Source: an uncultured Acetobacteraceae bacterium
GTDB taxonomy: Bacteria > Pseudomonadota > Alphaproteobacteria > Acetobacterales > Acetobacteraceae
Reading direction: 5' to 3'
DNA length: 64,000 nt
NCBI GenBank assembly: GCA_903907955.1
Contig: CAIVPZ010000006.1
Span: forward strand, 1 to 64,000
This document shows, in pieces, positions 8,192 to 17,747 of this stretch. Numbering within the stretch: the first letter of the stretch is position 1; every line of letters begins with the position of its first letter. The position numbers were made by a program, and so were the translations under genes. The notes below the pieces were generated by a model. That model was not told the DNA's origin, searched no databases, and worked only from the letters and a program-made list of their open reading frames with translations.

Positions 8192-10105
8192 TCAGTGCAG
8201 ACGGGCGGGCGGTTCCTGCCTGGTTTCCAGCGGATGATACCGCGGCCAGCCGCCGGCGGCGAGTTCGTCCAGCGTCGGCGTCGGCAGGTGCATGCGGGCG
8301 GCGTAGATCCAGGTATAGGCCAGCACGCGCGGCACATAGGCGCGGGTCTCGTCGATCGGGATCGCTTCGATGAACAGCAGCGGGTCGCCGTCGTCGTGCA
8401 GCGCGGCGGCCCAGCGGGCGTAGCTGCCGGGGCCGGCGTTGTAGCTGGCCAGCAGCCGCAGCAGGTCGCCGCCGATGGCGTCCTGCCCGGCCAGGTAGCC
8501 CACATAGCGCTGGCCGAGCTCGAGGTTCAGCGACGGGTCGCGCAGTTCCCCGCTCAGTGCCGCGGTGGACCGCCCGCCGGTCATGAAGCTGGCGGTCGCC
8601 GGCATGATCTGCATCAGCCCGACCGCACCGGCCGAGGATGCCAGATCGGCATCGAAGTTAGATTCGGTGCGCGTGATGCCATAGACCAGCGCCGGGTCCA
8701 TGCGGAACCCGCCGGCCGGACGCAGCCGCGGCAGCGGGAAGCGCACGTTGTCGCGCGGCCGGCCGTCGGCGGCCTGCACCAGGTCGGCGAGCTGGGCGGC
8801 CAGTTCCACCAGCCCCGCCCGCTCGGCCACCAGCATCATGGCGCGGCCGAGCGCCGGCGCCTCCTGCGCCGACGGCCACAGGCGGCGCAGTTCGGCCTCG
8901 GCGCGGCGGTCCTGGCCGACCTGCAGCAGGGCGAAGGCGCGCATGCCCTGCGGGGTGGCGGCGATCGCTTCGATATCGGCCTCGCCGAGCGTCTCGCGCG
9001 CATCCCGCCCGCCCGGGCCGAAACCGATGTCGAGGCCGAGCGTGCGCAGCGCCAGCATGCCGTAGAAAGTCCGGCGCTCGGCGGCGGCGCGCTGCATCCA
9101 GGGCACGTAGCCCGCCGGGTCACGCACCCGCAGATGGGCGCGGGCGGCCCAGAACGCGGCAGTGGCGCGCAGCGCCGAGGTGCTCAGCGCCGCCCGCCAG
9201 CCGGCCTCGAACATCGGCAAAGCGAGGTCGGGCCGGTTCATCCGCCAGGCCGCCAGCCCGGCGGCGATGCCGGCCAGCGCGGCGCTGCGACAGGTTCCGG
9301 CGCCGCGGCCACAGGCATGCGCGGCCGGGGAGGCCAGCGCATAGGCTTCCTCGTCGCGGTTGCGGGTGAACAGGATCTGCGCCGCCTCGCCGCGCAGCAG
9401 GGCGGCGTAGACGGGCGAGATCCCCTGGGTGCCCGCCAGCAGGCGTTGCGCCGCCCCGGGCCGGCCGGAACGGGCCGCCTCGCTGACGGCACTGTCCAGT
9501 GACGGGGTGCGTGCCGGCATCTGGCCCACCGGCTCGGTTTCCTCCGGCACCGGCGCGGTGGCGGGGGGGGCTGGCTGGTCGGCGGCCAGCATGGTCGCGG
9601 CCGGCGCCGGCGGGCGCCTGGCGCCGGCCGGCAGGCGGTTCATCAGCAGGGCATGCATGGCCGGCGCATCGGCCAGCTCAGGCCACTGCACCAGCCACGC
9701 CTGCAGCTCCTCGGCGCCCGGCCGGGTGAACGGGCCAAGGTCGCGGTCGGCCTGGATGTAACCCTGTATGGCCCGGCCAAGCCCCACGCCGCCGACGGTG
9801 ATTTCGGAATCCAGCAGCGCCGCCTCGCGGGCGGCTTCACGCATGTCGCCGGCCCGCTGCAGGGCGAAGACATGCCGGATGCGCGCCACCTCGCTGGGCG
9901 GCAACGGCTGCGGCAAGGCCACGCCCTGCCGCTCGCGCTGCGCCACGCGGGGGATCGCCAGGGCGGTGTCATCGCCCCCGGGCAATGCCGGGTCGACGCT
10001 CTGGGCCGCGGCGCGCGGGGCGGCGGCCCCGGCCAGAATGGCCGCTCCGGCGAGCAGCGCCCGAGCGGCAGGAAAGGGGGAAATCGTTCGATTGATACCT
10101 CGCAT
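8192..10105 (-). CDS. Soluble lytic murein transglycosylase
   Basis: A 637-residue periplasmic enzyme when started at the ATG at 10105, which opens into a signal peptide ending AAPRAAAQS. A start at 10192 is possible but would bury the signal. The long N-terminal part is alanine-rich and helical, like the superhelical U domain of Slt70. The C-terminal SLT catalytic domain carries the glutamate in YGITRTESNFDA, followed by AVGLMQIMPATA and YNAGPGSYARW, all diagnostic of goose-lysozyme-like transglycosylases. It cleaves peptidoglycan to 1,6-anhydromuropeptides. It is followed closely by moaB. An AT-rich palindrome lies in its upstream region. Confidence 0.9.
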   Translation of the reverse strand: MRGINRTISPFPAARALLAGAAILAGAAAPRAAAQSVDPALPGGDDTALAIPRVAQRERQGVALPQPLPPSEVARIRHVFALQRAGDMREAAREAALLDSEITVGGVGLGRAIQGYIQADRDLGPFTRPGAEELQAWLVQWPELADAPAMHALLMNRLPAGARRPPAPAATMLAADQPAPPATAPVPEETEPVGQMPARTPSLDSAVSEAARSGRPGAAQRLLAGTQGISPVYAALLRGEAAQILFTRNRDEEAYALASPAAHACGRGAGTCRSAALAGIAAGLAAWRMNRPDLALPMFEAGWRAALSTSALRATAAFWAARAHLRVRDPAGYVPWMQRAAAERRTFYGMLALRTLGLDIGFGPGGRDARETLGEADIEAIAATPQGMRAFALLQVGQDRRAEAELRRLWPSAQEAPALGRAMMLVAERAGLVELAAQLADLVQAADGRPRDNVRFPLPRLRPAGGFRMDPALVYGITRTESNFDADLASSAGAVGLMQIMPATASFMTGGRSTAALSGELRDPSLNLELGQRYVGYLAGQDAIGGDLLRLLASYNAGPGSYARWAAALHDDGDPLLFIEAIPIDETRAYVPRVLAYTWIYAARMHLPTPTLDELAAGGWPRYHPLETRQEPPARLH

Positions 10106-10160
10106 GCGGTCGCCCCTACACGGGAACGCGCGGCGCTGCAACACTTCGAGATAAAGAAAG

Positions 10161-10174
10161 TCTAAAGTTTTAGA
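10161..10174. promoter_or_regulatory. AT-rich palindrome upstream of the lytic transglycosylase
   Basis: TCTAAA and TTTAGA flank a GT centre, a perfect inverted repeat in an AT-rich pocket unusual for this genome. It is 56 bases upstream of the transglycosylase start and about 50 bases past the uracil-DNA glycosylase stop. It could be an operator or simply part of an AT-rich promoter; no regulator can be named. Confidence 0.35.
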
Positions 10175-10220
10175 TAAGGTCGCGATTCTCAAAAGGTTAT
10201 CGGCCGCCGATCACTCACGA

Positions 10221-11111
10221 TTATTTCACATCGGCGTCAAGCGTGCGGCGCAGGGCAACCAGGTCGGCCCAGGCCAGCCGCTTGGCCCCGGGGCTGCGCA
10301 GCAGGTAGGCCGGATGCAGCATGGGCAGCGCCGGCACCGGGGCGGCGAGCCCCGGAATGGTCACCTCCACCCAGCGGCCGCGCATCCGGGTGATGCCGGT
10401 GACGCCGCCGGTCAGCGCGCGGGTGGCCAGCGCCCCCAGCAGCACCAGCCGGCGCGGCCGCACCAGCGCGATGTGGCGCAGCAGGAACGGCAGGCAGGTC
10501 AGCACCTCGGTGTCGGTCGGGTTGCGGTTGCCGGGGGGGCGCCAGGGAATCAGGTTGGTGATCAGCAGCTGCGTCCGGTCCAGGCCGATGCTGGCCAGCA
10601 TGCGGTCGAGGAACTGGCCGGACGGCCCGACAAAAGGCCTGCCGGCGCGGTCTTCCTCGGCGCCAGGCCCTTCGCCCACCAGCATCAACCCGGCCTCCGG
10701 GTTGCCGTCGGCGAACACCAGGTTGGTGGCGGTGGCGGCCAGCGGGCAGCCGTCGAAGGCGGCCAGCGCGGCGCGGAGTTCGGCCAGGGTGTGCGCGGCA
10801 TCGGCCGCTGCCTGGGCGCGCAGCGCCGCTGCGTGCACCGGTGTTGCATGCACCGGTGTTGCATGCGCCGGTGTTGCATGCGCCGGTGTTGCATGCGCCG
10901 GTGTTGCATGCGCCGGCGGACCTGCGGCGCGGATGGCCGGCGCGGCGGCCGGACGCGGCGCGGGCAATGCGGGACGGGCAGCGGTTGCCGCCGCCGTGGC
11001 TTGTGCCGGGCGCGGCCGGGCGCCAGCGGCAAGCCGGTCGAGCGGCGCCTCCTCCAGCGCCTCGTCCGCCCCCCACGCGATCTGCAACCGCAATGCCGCC
11101 AACGCATCCAT
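10221..11111 (-). CDS. Uracil-DNA glycosylase, family 4-like
   Basis: A 296-residue protein. The catalytic domain begins about residue 110. It shows GEGPGAEEDRAGRPFVGPSG, the family 4/5 water-activating and uracil-binding motif, then ITNLIPWRPPGNRNPT and the late LHPAYLLR motif. It removes uracil from DNA to start base excision repair. In typical family 4 enzymes four cysteines hold a 4Fe-4S cluster. Here Cys122 and Cys206 remain, but the other expected positions are Phe119 and Trp190, so a normal cluster looks unlikely. The first 105 residues are a low-complexity Ala/Pro linker containing a HATPA repeat encoded by a DNA minisatellite. The start at 11111 is chosen for the MDALAALRLQ beginning; two ATGs upstream are possible. 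Confidence 0.85.
   Translation of the reverse strand: MDALAALRLQIAWGADEALEEAPLDRLAAGARPRPAQATAAATAARPALPAPRPAAAPAIRAAGPPAHATPAHATPAHATPAHATPVHATPVHAAALRAQAAADAAHTLAELRAALAAFDGCPLAATATNLVFADGNPEAGLMLVGEGPGAEEDRAGRPFVGPSGQFLDRMLASIGLDRTQLLITNLIPWRPPGNRNPTDTEVLTCLPFLLRHIALVRPRRLVLLGALATRALTGGVTGITRMRGRWVEVTIPGLAAPVPALPMLHPAYLLRSPGAKRLAWADLVALRRTLDADVK
10831..10920. repeat. 15-bp minisatellite inside the glycosylase gene
   Basis: Six tandem 15-base units (consensus GCATGCGCCGGTGTT on the plus strand; the first and last are imperfect). Each carries the palindrome GCATGC. In the minus-strand gene they encode repeated HATPA/HATPV pentapeptides in the flexible linker. Because the unit is a multiple of three, copy-number changes would alter linker length without a frameshift. 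Confidence 0.9.
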
Positions 11112-11206
11112 GCAGCACTTCATCGCCAAACCGGCGCTTCCGCGCAACCGTCCGGCCATTCATAACACCACCGGTTGCGCCAACTTCGAGCGAACGGAGG
11201 CAAACA

Positions 11207-12838
11207 ATGTCCGACACTGCGGCCCGGGAACGGATGGAATTCGACGTGGTGATCGTCGGCGCGGGGCCGTCCGGTCTGGCCGCCGCCATCCGGCTGCGCC
11301 AGCTCGCGCCCGAACTTACGGTCTGCGTGGTCGAGAAGGGCAGCGAGGTCGGCGCCCACATCCTCTCCGGCGCGGTCATCGAGCCGCGCGCGCTGACCGA
11401 ACTGCTGCCGGACTGGCGCGAACGCGGCGCGCCGCTGCACACGCCGGCGCAGGACGACCGGTTTCTCTACCTCACCCGCACCCGCGCGCTGCGCATGCCG
11501 ACGCCGCCGCAGATGCACAACCATGGCAACTACATCGTCGGCCTGGGCGATGTGTGCCGCTGGCTCGGCCAGCAGGCCGAGGCGCTCGGGGTGGAAATCT
11601 ACCCCGGCTTCGCCGCCGCCGAGGTGCTGGAGGAGGACGGCCGGGTGGCCGGCATCGCCACCGGCGACATGGGTATCGAAAAATCGGGCCGGAAGGGGCC
11701 GAACTTCCAGCCCGGCATGGAGCTGCGGGCGCGCTGCACCATCTTCGCCGAGGGCTGCCGCGGCAGCCTGACCAAGCGGCTGATCGAGCGGTTCAACCTG
11801 TGCGCGGGCCACGACCCGCAGACCTACGGCATCGGCGTCAAGGAACTGTGGGAGGTGCCGCAGCAGGTCCACCAGCCGGGCCTGATCGTGCACACCACCG
11901 GCTGGCCGCTCGATATGGCCACCTATGGCGGCTCGTTCCTGTATCATTTCGGCGACAATCTGGTGGCCTACGGCGTGGTGGTCGGGCTCGACTACCGCAA
12001 TCCGTGGCTGGCGCCGTTCGAGGAGATGCAGCGGCTCAAGACCCATCCCGCCCTGCGCGGATATTTCGCCGGCGGGCGACGCATCGCCTACGGCGCGCGG
12101 GCGCTTGCCGAGGGCGGTTTCCAGTCGCTGCCGCAGCCCAGCTTCCCGGGCGGCTGCCTGGTGGGCGACACCGCCGGATTCCTCAATGTGCCGAAGATCA
12201 AGGGCATCCACACCGCCATCAAGTCCGGCATGGTCGCGGCCGAGGCGGTGGCCGAGATGCTCGCCCACGACCAGGACCAGCCGGCCTCCTATGCCGAACG
12301 GCTGCGGGCGAGCTGGCTGTGGGACGAACTGTGGCGGGTCCGCAACGTCCGCCCGGCCTTCGCCAAATGGGGCCTGCTGGGCGGGCTCGCCAATGCCGCG
12401 CTCGACACCTACGTGCTGCGCGGCCGGGCGCCGTGGACGCTGCATCATCGCACCCCCGACAACGCCACGCTGCGCCCGGCCGCGGAGGCGCCGCAAATCG
12501 CCTATCCCAGGCCGGACGGGGTGCTGACCTTCGACCGTCTGTCCTCGGTGTTCATCAGCAACACCACGCACGCGGAAAACCAGCCCGCCCATCTGCACCT
12601 GCGCGACCCCGCTTTGGCGATCACGGTGAACTGGGAAACCTACCGCAGCCCCGAGACGCGCTACTGCCCGGCCGGCGTCTATGAGATCGTCGGCGCCGAG
12701 GAAGGGGCGCCACGGCTGCAGATCAACTTCACCAACTGCGTGCACTGCAAGACCTGCGACATCAAGGACCCGATGCAGAACATCGACTGGGTAACGCCCG
12801 AGGGCGGCGGCGGGCCGGCCTACCCAGGCGGGATGTAA
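11207..12838 (+). CDS. Electron-transfer flavoprotein:ubiquinone oxidoreductase
   Basis: A 543-residue full-length ETF-QO. It begins with an FAD-binding Rossmann motif (VVIVGAGPSGLAAA, about residues 12-25), followed by GAHILSGAVIEPRAL. It ends with a 4Fe-4S segment containing NCVHCKTCDIKDPMQNIDW. It passes electrons from reduced ETF, loaded by acyl-CoA and other dehydrogenases, to ubiquinone at the inner membrane. The start has GGAGG seven bases upstream. It is divergent from the glycosylase gene and stands alone; no etfAB is in this window. Confidence 0.95.
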   Translation: MSDTAARERMEFDVVIVGAGPSGLAAAIRLRQLAPELTVCVVEKGSEVGAHILSGAVIEPRALTELLPDWRERGAPLHTPAQDDRFLYLTRTRALRMPTPPQMHNHGNYIVGLGDVCRWLGQQAEALGVEIYPGFAAAEVLEEDGRVAGIATGDMGIEKSGRKGPNFQPGMELRARCTIFAEGCRGSLTKRLIERFNLCAGHDPQTYGIGVKELWEVPQQVHQPGLIVHTTGWPLDMATYGGSFLYHFGDNLVAYGVVVGLDYRNPWLAPFEEMQRLKTHPALRGYFAGGRRIAYGARALAEGGFQSLPQPSFPGGCLVGDTAGFLNVPKIKGIHTAIKSGMVAAEAVAEMLAHDQDQPASYAERLRASWLWDELWRVRNVRPAFAKWGLLGGLANAALDTYVLRGRAPWTLHHRTPDNATLRPAAEAPQIAYPRPDGVLTFDRLSSVFISNTTHAENQPAHLHLRDPALAITVNWETYRSPETRYCPAGVYEIVGAEEGAPRLQINFTNCVHCKTCDIKDPMQNIDWVTPEGGGGPAYPGGM

Positions 12839-12901
12839 TATCTGCCGCCAGGGCGCGATGCGGTCGTGGCGAAGCCCGCATCGCCCTGATAGGGTGGGCG
12901 G

Positions 12902-14635
12902 ATGCAGCATGGTCGTTCAATCCGCCGTTCCCTTTTGCTCGCGCTGGCGCTCCTGTCGGCGTGCGCAGCCTCCAACCCTTCGCCGCATCCGGCGACCGCC
13001 GCGGCCGGGCAAACCCGCGGCGGCGAGTCCGCCATGGCCGGGCCATTCCTCGCCGGCCGCTTCGCGGCCATGCAGAACGACCTCGACCTGGCGGCCGACC
13101 AGTTCCTGCGCGCGCTGGCGCTCGATCCGAACAGCCCCGAGCTGCGCCAGCAAACCTTCCTGGCCTGCCTGATGGCCGGGCGGCCGGAAGCGGTCGATCT
13201 GGCGCAGAACCAGCCGGACAACCAGACGGCGCAATTGCTGCTGGCCGGCCACGACGCCCTCGGCGGCAACTGGGACGCCGCCGAAACCCGCTACGCCGCG
13301 CTGCCCCGGCAGGGGTTGACCCAGCTGCTGCAGCCGCTGCTGGTGGCCTGGGCGCAGCAGGGCGCCGGACGCACCGACGCTGCGCTGGCGACGCTGCATC
13401 CGTTCATCGAGGGCCAGCGCTCCCGCTTCATCTACGCGCTGCACGGCGCGATGATCGCCGACCTGGCCGGCCGCACGGCCGAGGCGGCGCGGCTCTACCG
13501 GGTCGCCCAGACCGAGTACGGCGTGCCGACGGTGGAAATGGCCCGGCTGGTGGCAAGCTGGCAGGCACGCCAGGGCCATCCGGACGAGGCGGCCCAGACG
13601 ATCAAGGCCGCCGGCGACCTCAACCCGCAGATTGCGATCGCGCTGCCGGCCCTGCAGGCGAATGCCGGCACCCGGGTGATCCGTCGCCCCACCGACGGCC
13701 TGGCGGAGGCGTACCTGGTGCTGGCCGCGGCGCTGCGCCAGCAGGATGCCTCCGAACTGTCCATGCTGATGCTGCGCCTGGCCCTCGACCTGCGCCCCGA
13801 TGACACCTCTGCCCGGCTGCTCGCCGCGGAGATCCTGGAGGGCGGCCGGCACCCGGACATCGCATTGCAGATTCTCGCCCCGGTGGCTGCCGACGATCCG
13901 GTGATCGCGATCGTCCGCCTGCGTCGCGCCCAGTTGACCGAAGTGACCGGCCATTCCGAGGACGCGTTGCACCAGCTGGCGGAAATCGCCCGCGACTTTC
14001 CCGATCAGCCCGGCCCCTATATCGCCCAGGGCGATATCCTGCGCGCCGCGCACCGCTATGCCGAGGCTGCCGCCGCCTACGACAAGGCGGTGACGCTGGT
14101 GGGCAAACCCAGCCCGCAGGACTGGGCGCTGTTCTACGACCGCGGCATCGCGCTGGAGCGGTCGAAGGAATGGGACCGGGCGGAGAGCGACCTCCTCACC
14201 GCGCTGAGCCTTTTTCCTGACCAGCCCTACGTGCTGAATTATCTCGGCTATTCCTGGGCCGAGCAGGGCCGGAACCTGCCCCGCGCGCGCCAGATGATCG
14301 AGCGGGCGGTGGAGCAGCGGCCGAATGACGGCGCCATCATCGACAGCCTTGGCTGGGTGATGCTGCGCCAGGGCGACACCGACGGCGCGGTGAAGGCGCT
14401 GGAACATGCGGTCGAACTGATGCCCGAAGAAGCCGACATCAACGGGCATCTGGGCGACGCCTACTGGGCTGCCGGCCGCCGCGAGGAGGCGCTGTACCAG
14501 TGGCGCCGGGCGCTGACCCTCAAGCCCGAGCCTGAGGAGGTGCCGAAGCTCGAGGCCAAGCTGCGCGAGAGCGAGCAGGCCCTGGGTGTCGCCGCCGCGC
14601 CTCAGGCGCCGCCGGCCGTCAACCCGGTTCGTTAG
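12902..14635 (+). CDS. TPR-repeat lipoprotein
   Basis: A 577-residue protein. The N-terminus has a basic start, a hydrophobic core and the lipobox LLSAC near residue 20, so it should be a lipoprotein. The rest is helical with many tetratricopeptide-like units. These are clearest in the last 250 residues, for example the unit around [17 protein letters not shown] and the next around [22 protein letters not shown] arrays are protein-binding scaffolds; no enzyme motif is visible. It ends five bases before ispE, so the two are probably cotranscribed. This TPR-then-ispE order recurs in alphaproteobacteria. Confidence 0.85.
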   Translation: MQHGRSIRRSLLLALALLSACAASNPSPHPATAAAGQTRGGESAMAGPFLAGRFAAMQNDLDLAADQFLRALALDPNSPELRQQTFLACLMAGRPEAVDLAQNQPDNQTAQLLLAGHDALGGNWDAAETRYAALPRQGLTQLLQPLLVAWAQQGAGRTDAALATLHPFIEGQRSRFIYALHGAMIADLAGRTAEAARLYRVAQTEYGVPTVEMARLVASWQARQGHPDEAAQTIKAAGDLNPQIAIALPALQANAGTRVIRRPTDGLAEAYLVLAAALRQQDASELSMLMLRLALDLRPDDTSARLLAAEILEGGRHPDIALQILAPVAADDPVIAIVRLRRAQLTEVTGHSEDALHQLAEIARDFPDQPGPYIAQGDILRAAHRYAEAAAAYDKAVTLVGKPSPQDWALFYDRGIALERSKEWDRAESDLLTALSLFPDQPYVLNYLGYSWAEQGRNLPRARQMIERAVEQRPNDGAIIDSLGWVMLRQGDTDGAVKALEHAVELMPEEADINGHLGDAYWAAGRREEALYQWRRALTLKPEPEEVPKLEAKLRESEQALGVAAAPQAPPAVNPVR

Positions 14636-14640
14636 CAGCC

Positions 14641-15486
14641 GTGCCGTTCACCGAGGCCGCGCCGGCCAAGGTCAACCTGTTCCTGCACGTCGTCGGCCGG
14701 CGGGCCGACGGCTACCACCTGCTCGACAGCCTGGCGGTGTTTCCCCGCATCGGCGACACGTTGCGCGCCACGCCGGCCGACGAACTGGTGCTTGCGCTGG
14801 AAGGGCCGTTCGGCGGCGCCCTGCAGGCCGAGTCCGACAATCTGGTGCTGCGGGCCGCGCGCGGGCTGGCCGAACTGGCGGCGGTGCGCGCGGGGGCGCG
14901 GCTGACCCTGGTCAAGACCCTGCCGGTCGCCTCCGGAATCGGCGGCGGGTCGGCGGACGCGGCGGCGGCGCTGCGCCTGCTGGCCCGGCTGTGGGGCATA
15001 TCGCCGGCGCAGGAAGCGCTGCATGCGCTGGCGCTGCGGCTGGGGGCGGATGTGCCGGTGTGCCTGCCGTCGCGGCCGGCGCGCATGGGCGGGGTGGGGG
15101 AGGCGCTGTCCCCCGCGCCCGCGCTGCCGGTGTTCGGCATGGCCCTGGTCAATCCCGGCGTCGCGGTAGCGACGCCCGAGGTATTCCGCGCCCGCACCGG
15201 CGGATTTTCGCCGCTGGCCGGATTGCCGGGGGGCTGGCCGGATGCCGCCGCGATGGCGCGCGACCTGGCCGGGCTGGGCAACGACCTGCAGCCGCCGGCG
15301 GTGGCGCTGCGCCCGGTGATCGGCGAGGTGCTGGCGGCGCTGCGGGCCACCCCGGGCTGCCTGCTGGCACGCATGAGCGGATCAGGGGCAACCTGCTTCG
15401 GCGTCTATGCCGACGCGGCCGCCGCCGCCGCCGCCGCGGATTCGGTGCACCGTCCGGGCTGGTGGGCGTGGGGCGGGGCTTGCTGA
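14641..15486 (+). CDS. ispE: 4-diphosphocytidyl-2-C-methyl-D-erythritol kinase
   Basis: A 281-residue GHMP kinase starting at a GTG at 14641. It has [19 protein letters not shown] near the N-terminus and the ATP-binding loop [14 protein letters not shown] at about residues 98-111. A late [12 protein letters not shown] is the third GHMP motif. It phosphorylates CDP-methylerythritol in the non-mevalonate isoprenoid pathway in the cytoplasm. It lies five bases after the TPR lipoprotein gene, and a tRNA-Gln gene follows. Confidence 0.95.
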   Translation: MPFTEAAPAKVNLFLHVVGRRADGYHLLDSLAVFPRIGDTLRATPADELVLALEGPFGGALQAESDNLVLRAARGLAELAAVRAGARLTLVKTLPVASGIGGGSADAAAALRLLARLWGISPAQEALHALALRLGADVPVCLPSRPARMGGVGEALSPAPALPVFGMALVNPGVAVATPEVFRARTGGFSPLAGLPGGWPDAAAMARDLAGLGNDLQPPAVALRPVIGEVLAALRATPGCLLARMSGSGATCFGVYADAAAAAAAADSVHRPGWWAWGGAC

Positions 15487-15518
15487 CAACCGCTGCGGGT
15501 CCTAATCAGCGGGCGCGA

Positions 15519-15593
15519 TGGGGCGTCGCCAAGCGGTAAGGCAGCGGATTTTGATTCCGCCATTCGGAGGTTCGATTCCTCCCGCCCCAGCCA
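15519..15593 (+). tRNA. tRNA-Gln (anticodon TTG)
   Basis: The acceptor stem pairs TGGGGCG (15519-15525) with CGCCCCA (15583-15589), followed by G and an encoded CCA (15591-15593). The anticodon loop reads TTTTGAT with anticodon TTG. The T arm has the standard GGTTCGATTCC. The start TGGGGCG and first base pair U-A are typical of bacterial glutamine tRNAs. Confidence 0.97.
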
Positions 15594-15727
15594 GCTTTTC
15601 GCCCGCCGGCCGGCCCGCTCCGCACCACCATGCGCCGGCCCTGGCAACGGTGGCGGCAGACATGGCGTTCGCACTCCGGTAACCCGCGCGGTGCCAGGAT
15701 GCGCGCGGAGGTATCCGCAGCAAACCC

Positions 15728-17734
15728 ATGGCCGTTTCCCCGCCCCCGGACGATGCCAACATCCTGATCGGCGGTGTCTATGCCGTCGATGTGGCGCGAC
15801 CGCTGCCGGGTGCCGGCGGCGGGCTGCCGGCGTTCGCCGCCACCGACCGTCGTTTCCCCGGGCGCGGCGGGCTGATGGCGGTGCAGTCCGCGCCGGGCGC
15901 ACCACCGCGGGCGATGGCCCTGAACGCGCTGGCCGGCTGGACCGGGGCGGAGATGCTGGCGCCGCTGGCGTATGGCCCGGCGCGCGGTGCGCAGGGCGAG
16001 CCGGCCTGGTTCGTGGTGTCCGCCGCCCCGCCCGGCCCGTCGGTGGCCGCCACGCTGCGTCCCTGGGGCGAACTCGAATTGCTGGAATGCGTGCTGCGCC
16101 CCGCCGCCACGGTGCTGGCGGCCTTGCAGCAGCGGCGGATCACCCACCGCGCGATCCGCATCGACAACATCTTCCGGCTCGGCCCCGGCGCGTCGGTGGT
16201 GCTGGGCAATGCCTGGTCCGCCCCCCCGGCGCAACACCAGCCGACCCTGTTCGAGCCTCCCTATTCCGCCATGTGCCTCCCCTCCGGGCGGGGCGACGGC
16301 ACGATCGCCGACGACATCTACGCGCTCGGTGTGGTGCTGGTGGTGCTGGCGCTGGGCCGGCTGCCGCTGGAGGGGCTGGATGCAACCGCCATCCTGCGGC
16401 GCAAGCTGTCACTGGGCAGCCAGGCCGCGCTGGTGGGCGACGACCGCCTGCCGCCGGCCATCAGCGATCTGGTGCGCGGCATGCTGGCCGAGGACCCCGA
16501 GCATCGCCCGCCGCCGGCGCTGCTGGCCGAGCCGGCCCTGGCGCGGGCGCGTCGGGTGGCGGCACGGCCGCTGCGGCGCGGGCAGCACCCGCTCGACCTG
16601 GCCGGCGGCCAGGTATGGGACGCGCGCACCCTGGCGCATGCCATCGCGACGGACCCGGAGGCAGGCGCCCGCCTGTTGCGCAGCGGCACGGTCGACCGCT
16701 GGATGCGCCGCAGCCTCGGCGATTCCGCGGTGGCGCCGCGGCTGGATGATGTTGTGCGGCAGCGCGGACTCGACGGCACCGCCGACGATGTGGGCGCCGA
16801 CGCGCTGCTGACGATGCGCGCCGTGGCGGTGCTCGATCCCTTGGCGCCGCTGTGCTGGCGCGGCGTGGCCCTGTGGCCGGACGGGCTGGGGGCCGCGCTG
16901 GCGGCGGCCGAGGTGATGGGCGAGCCGCTCGGCAACCTGCTGGCCGAGCGGCTGCGCGACCTGATCGCGAGCGAGGCATCCGGCAACTGGGCGGCAATAC
17001 GGCCCGAGCGGAGCGACGCCGCGATGGTGCGGGCGGAAACCCGCACACGCCGCGCGCTGCTGCGTCTGCGCGGCTGGAGCGGCGGGCTGCCGCGGCTGCG
17101 CTATGCGCTCAATCCGCTGCTGCCCTGCAGCAGCCCGATGCTGGCCGGGCGCATCGTGGCGCGCCTGCACGACCTGCTGCCGGCGCTGGAAGCGGCGGCT
17201 TCCCGTCCGGAGGCGCGCCGCGAACGGCCGATCGATCGCGAGATCGCCGCCTTCATCGCCGCCCGGCATGACCAGCGTTTCGACGGCGAACTGGAGGGGC
17301 TGGCGGATGCGACCTCGCCCGAGCGGGCGATGCTGATGCAGTTGCGGGTGCTGGCCGGGCTGCAGCGCCAGGTGGAGGGCGGCGCCCTGCCGGCACTGGC
17401 CGGGTGGCTGGCCGAGCAGGCCGCGCCGGCGCTGGACGCGTGGCACAACCGCGCCCGCCGCGCCGCGCTCGAACATGCCATGGGCGAGGCGGCCCGGTTC
17501 GGCCAGCTCGCGCCGATGCTCGCCTTGCTGGACAACGCCGCGGCAAGAACGGCGGATGGCCGCGGCTTCCAGGCCGCCGGTGAGGCCGTCCGCCGGATCG
17601 ACGCCGAACTCGCCGCCCTGGCCGGCGGGGGCGCGGAACGGCATGAGACGGCGCGGCGGATCGGGCATGAGGCAGTGCTGGGCGTGGCGATGATGGCGGT
17701 GACGGTAGCGGTGGTCGCGATGCTGGTGTCATGA
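15728..17734 (+). CDS. Membrane-anchored protein with a degenerate protein-kinase domain
   Basis: A 668-residue protein. Residues about 45-260 have the layout of a Ser/Thr protein kinase C-lobe, but the catalytic parts are altered. The HRD motif reads HRA (140-142), with the following Asn147 kept in RIDNIF. The DFG position reads GNA (160-162). No VAIK-type lysine is visible where LMAVQ stands (49-53). An APE-like EPP (176-178) and the structural aspartate in DDIYALGVVL (195-204) remain. The middle 350 residues are arginine-rich and helical, without a family I know. The last 20 residues form one membrane helix (MMAVTVAVVAMLVS). It is probably a pseudokinase tethered to the inner membrane. A small membrane protein gene follows 13 bases later. 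Confidence 0.65.
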   Translation: MAVSPPPDDANILIGGVYAVDVARPLPGAGGGLPAFAATDRRFPGRGGLMAVQSAPGAPPRAMALNALAGWTGAEMLAPLAYGPARGAQGEPAWFVVSAAPPGPSVAATLRPWGELELLECVLRPAATVLAALQQRRITHRAIRIDNIFRLGPGASVVLGNAWSAPPAQHQPTLFEPPYSAMCLPSGRGDGTIADDIYALGVVLVVLALGRLPLEGLDATAILRRKLSLGSQAALVGDDRLPPAISDLVRGMLAEDPEHRPPPALLAEPALARARRVAARPLRRGQHPLDLAGGQVWDARTLAHAIATDPEAGARLLRSGTVDRWMRRSLGDSAVAPRLDDVVRQRGLDGTADDVGADALLTMRAVAVLDPLAPLCWRGVALWPDGLGAALAAAEVMGEPLGNLLAERLRDLIASEASGNWAAIRPERSDAAMVRAETRTRRALLRLRGWSGGLPRLRYALNPLLPCSSPMLAGRIVARLHDLLPALEAAASRPEARRERPIDREIAAFIAARHDQRFDGELEGLADATSPERAMLMQLRVLAGLQRQVEGGALPALAGWLAEQAAPALDAWHNRARRAALEHAMGEAARFGQLAPMLALLDNAAARTADGRGFQAAGEAVRRIDAELAALAGGGAERHETARRIGHEAVLGVAMMAVTVAVVAMLVS

Positions 17735-17747
17735 GCGCCCGGGTATC

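Noticed and set aside
10161-10174. Possible iron-response (ICE/Irr-type) box upstream of the transglycosylase
   Set aside because: The ICE consensus has TTTAGA first and TCTAAA second with a three-base centre; here the halves are in the opposite order with a two-base centre.
10831-10920. Regular short repeats that could suggest a CRISPR array
   Set aside because: The units are 15-base head-to-tail copies with no spacers and lie in frame within a coding sequence, so this is a minisatellite.
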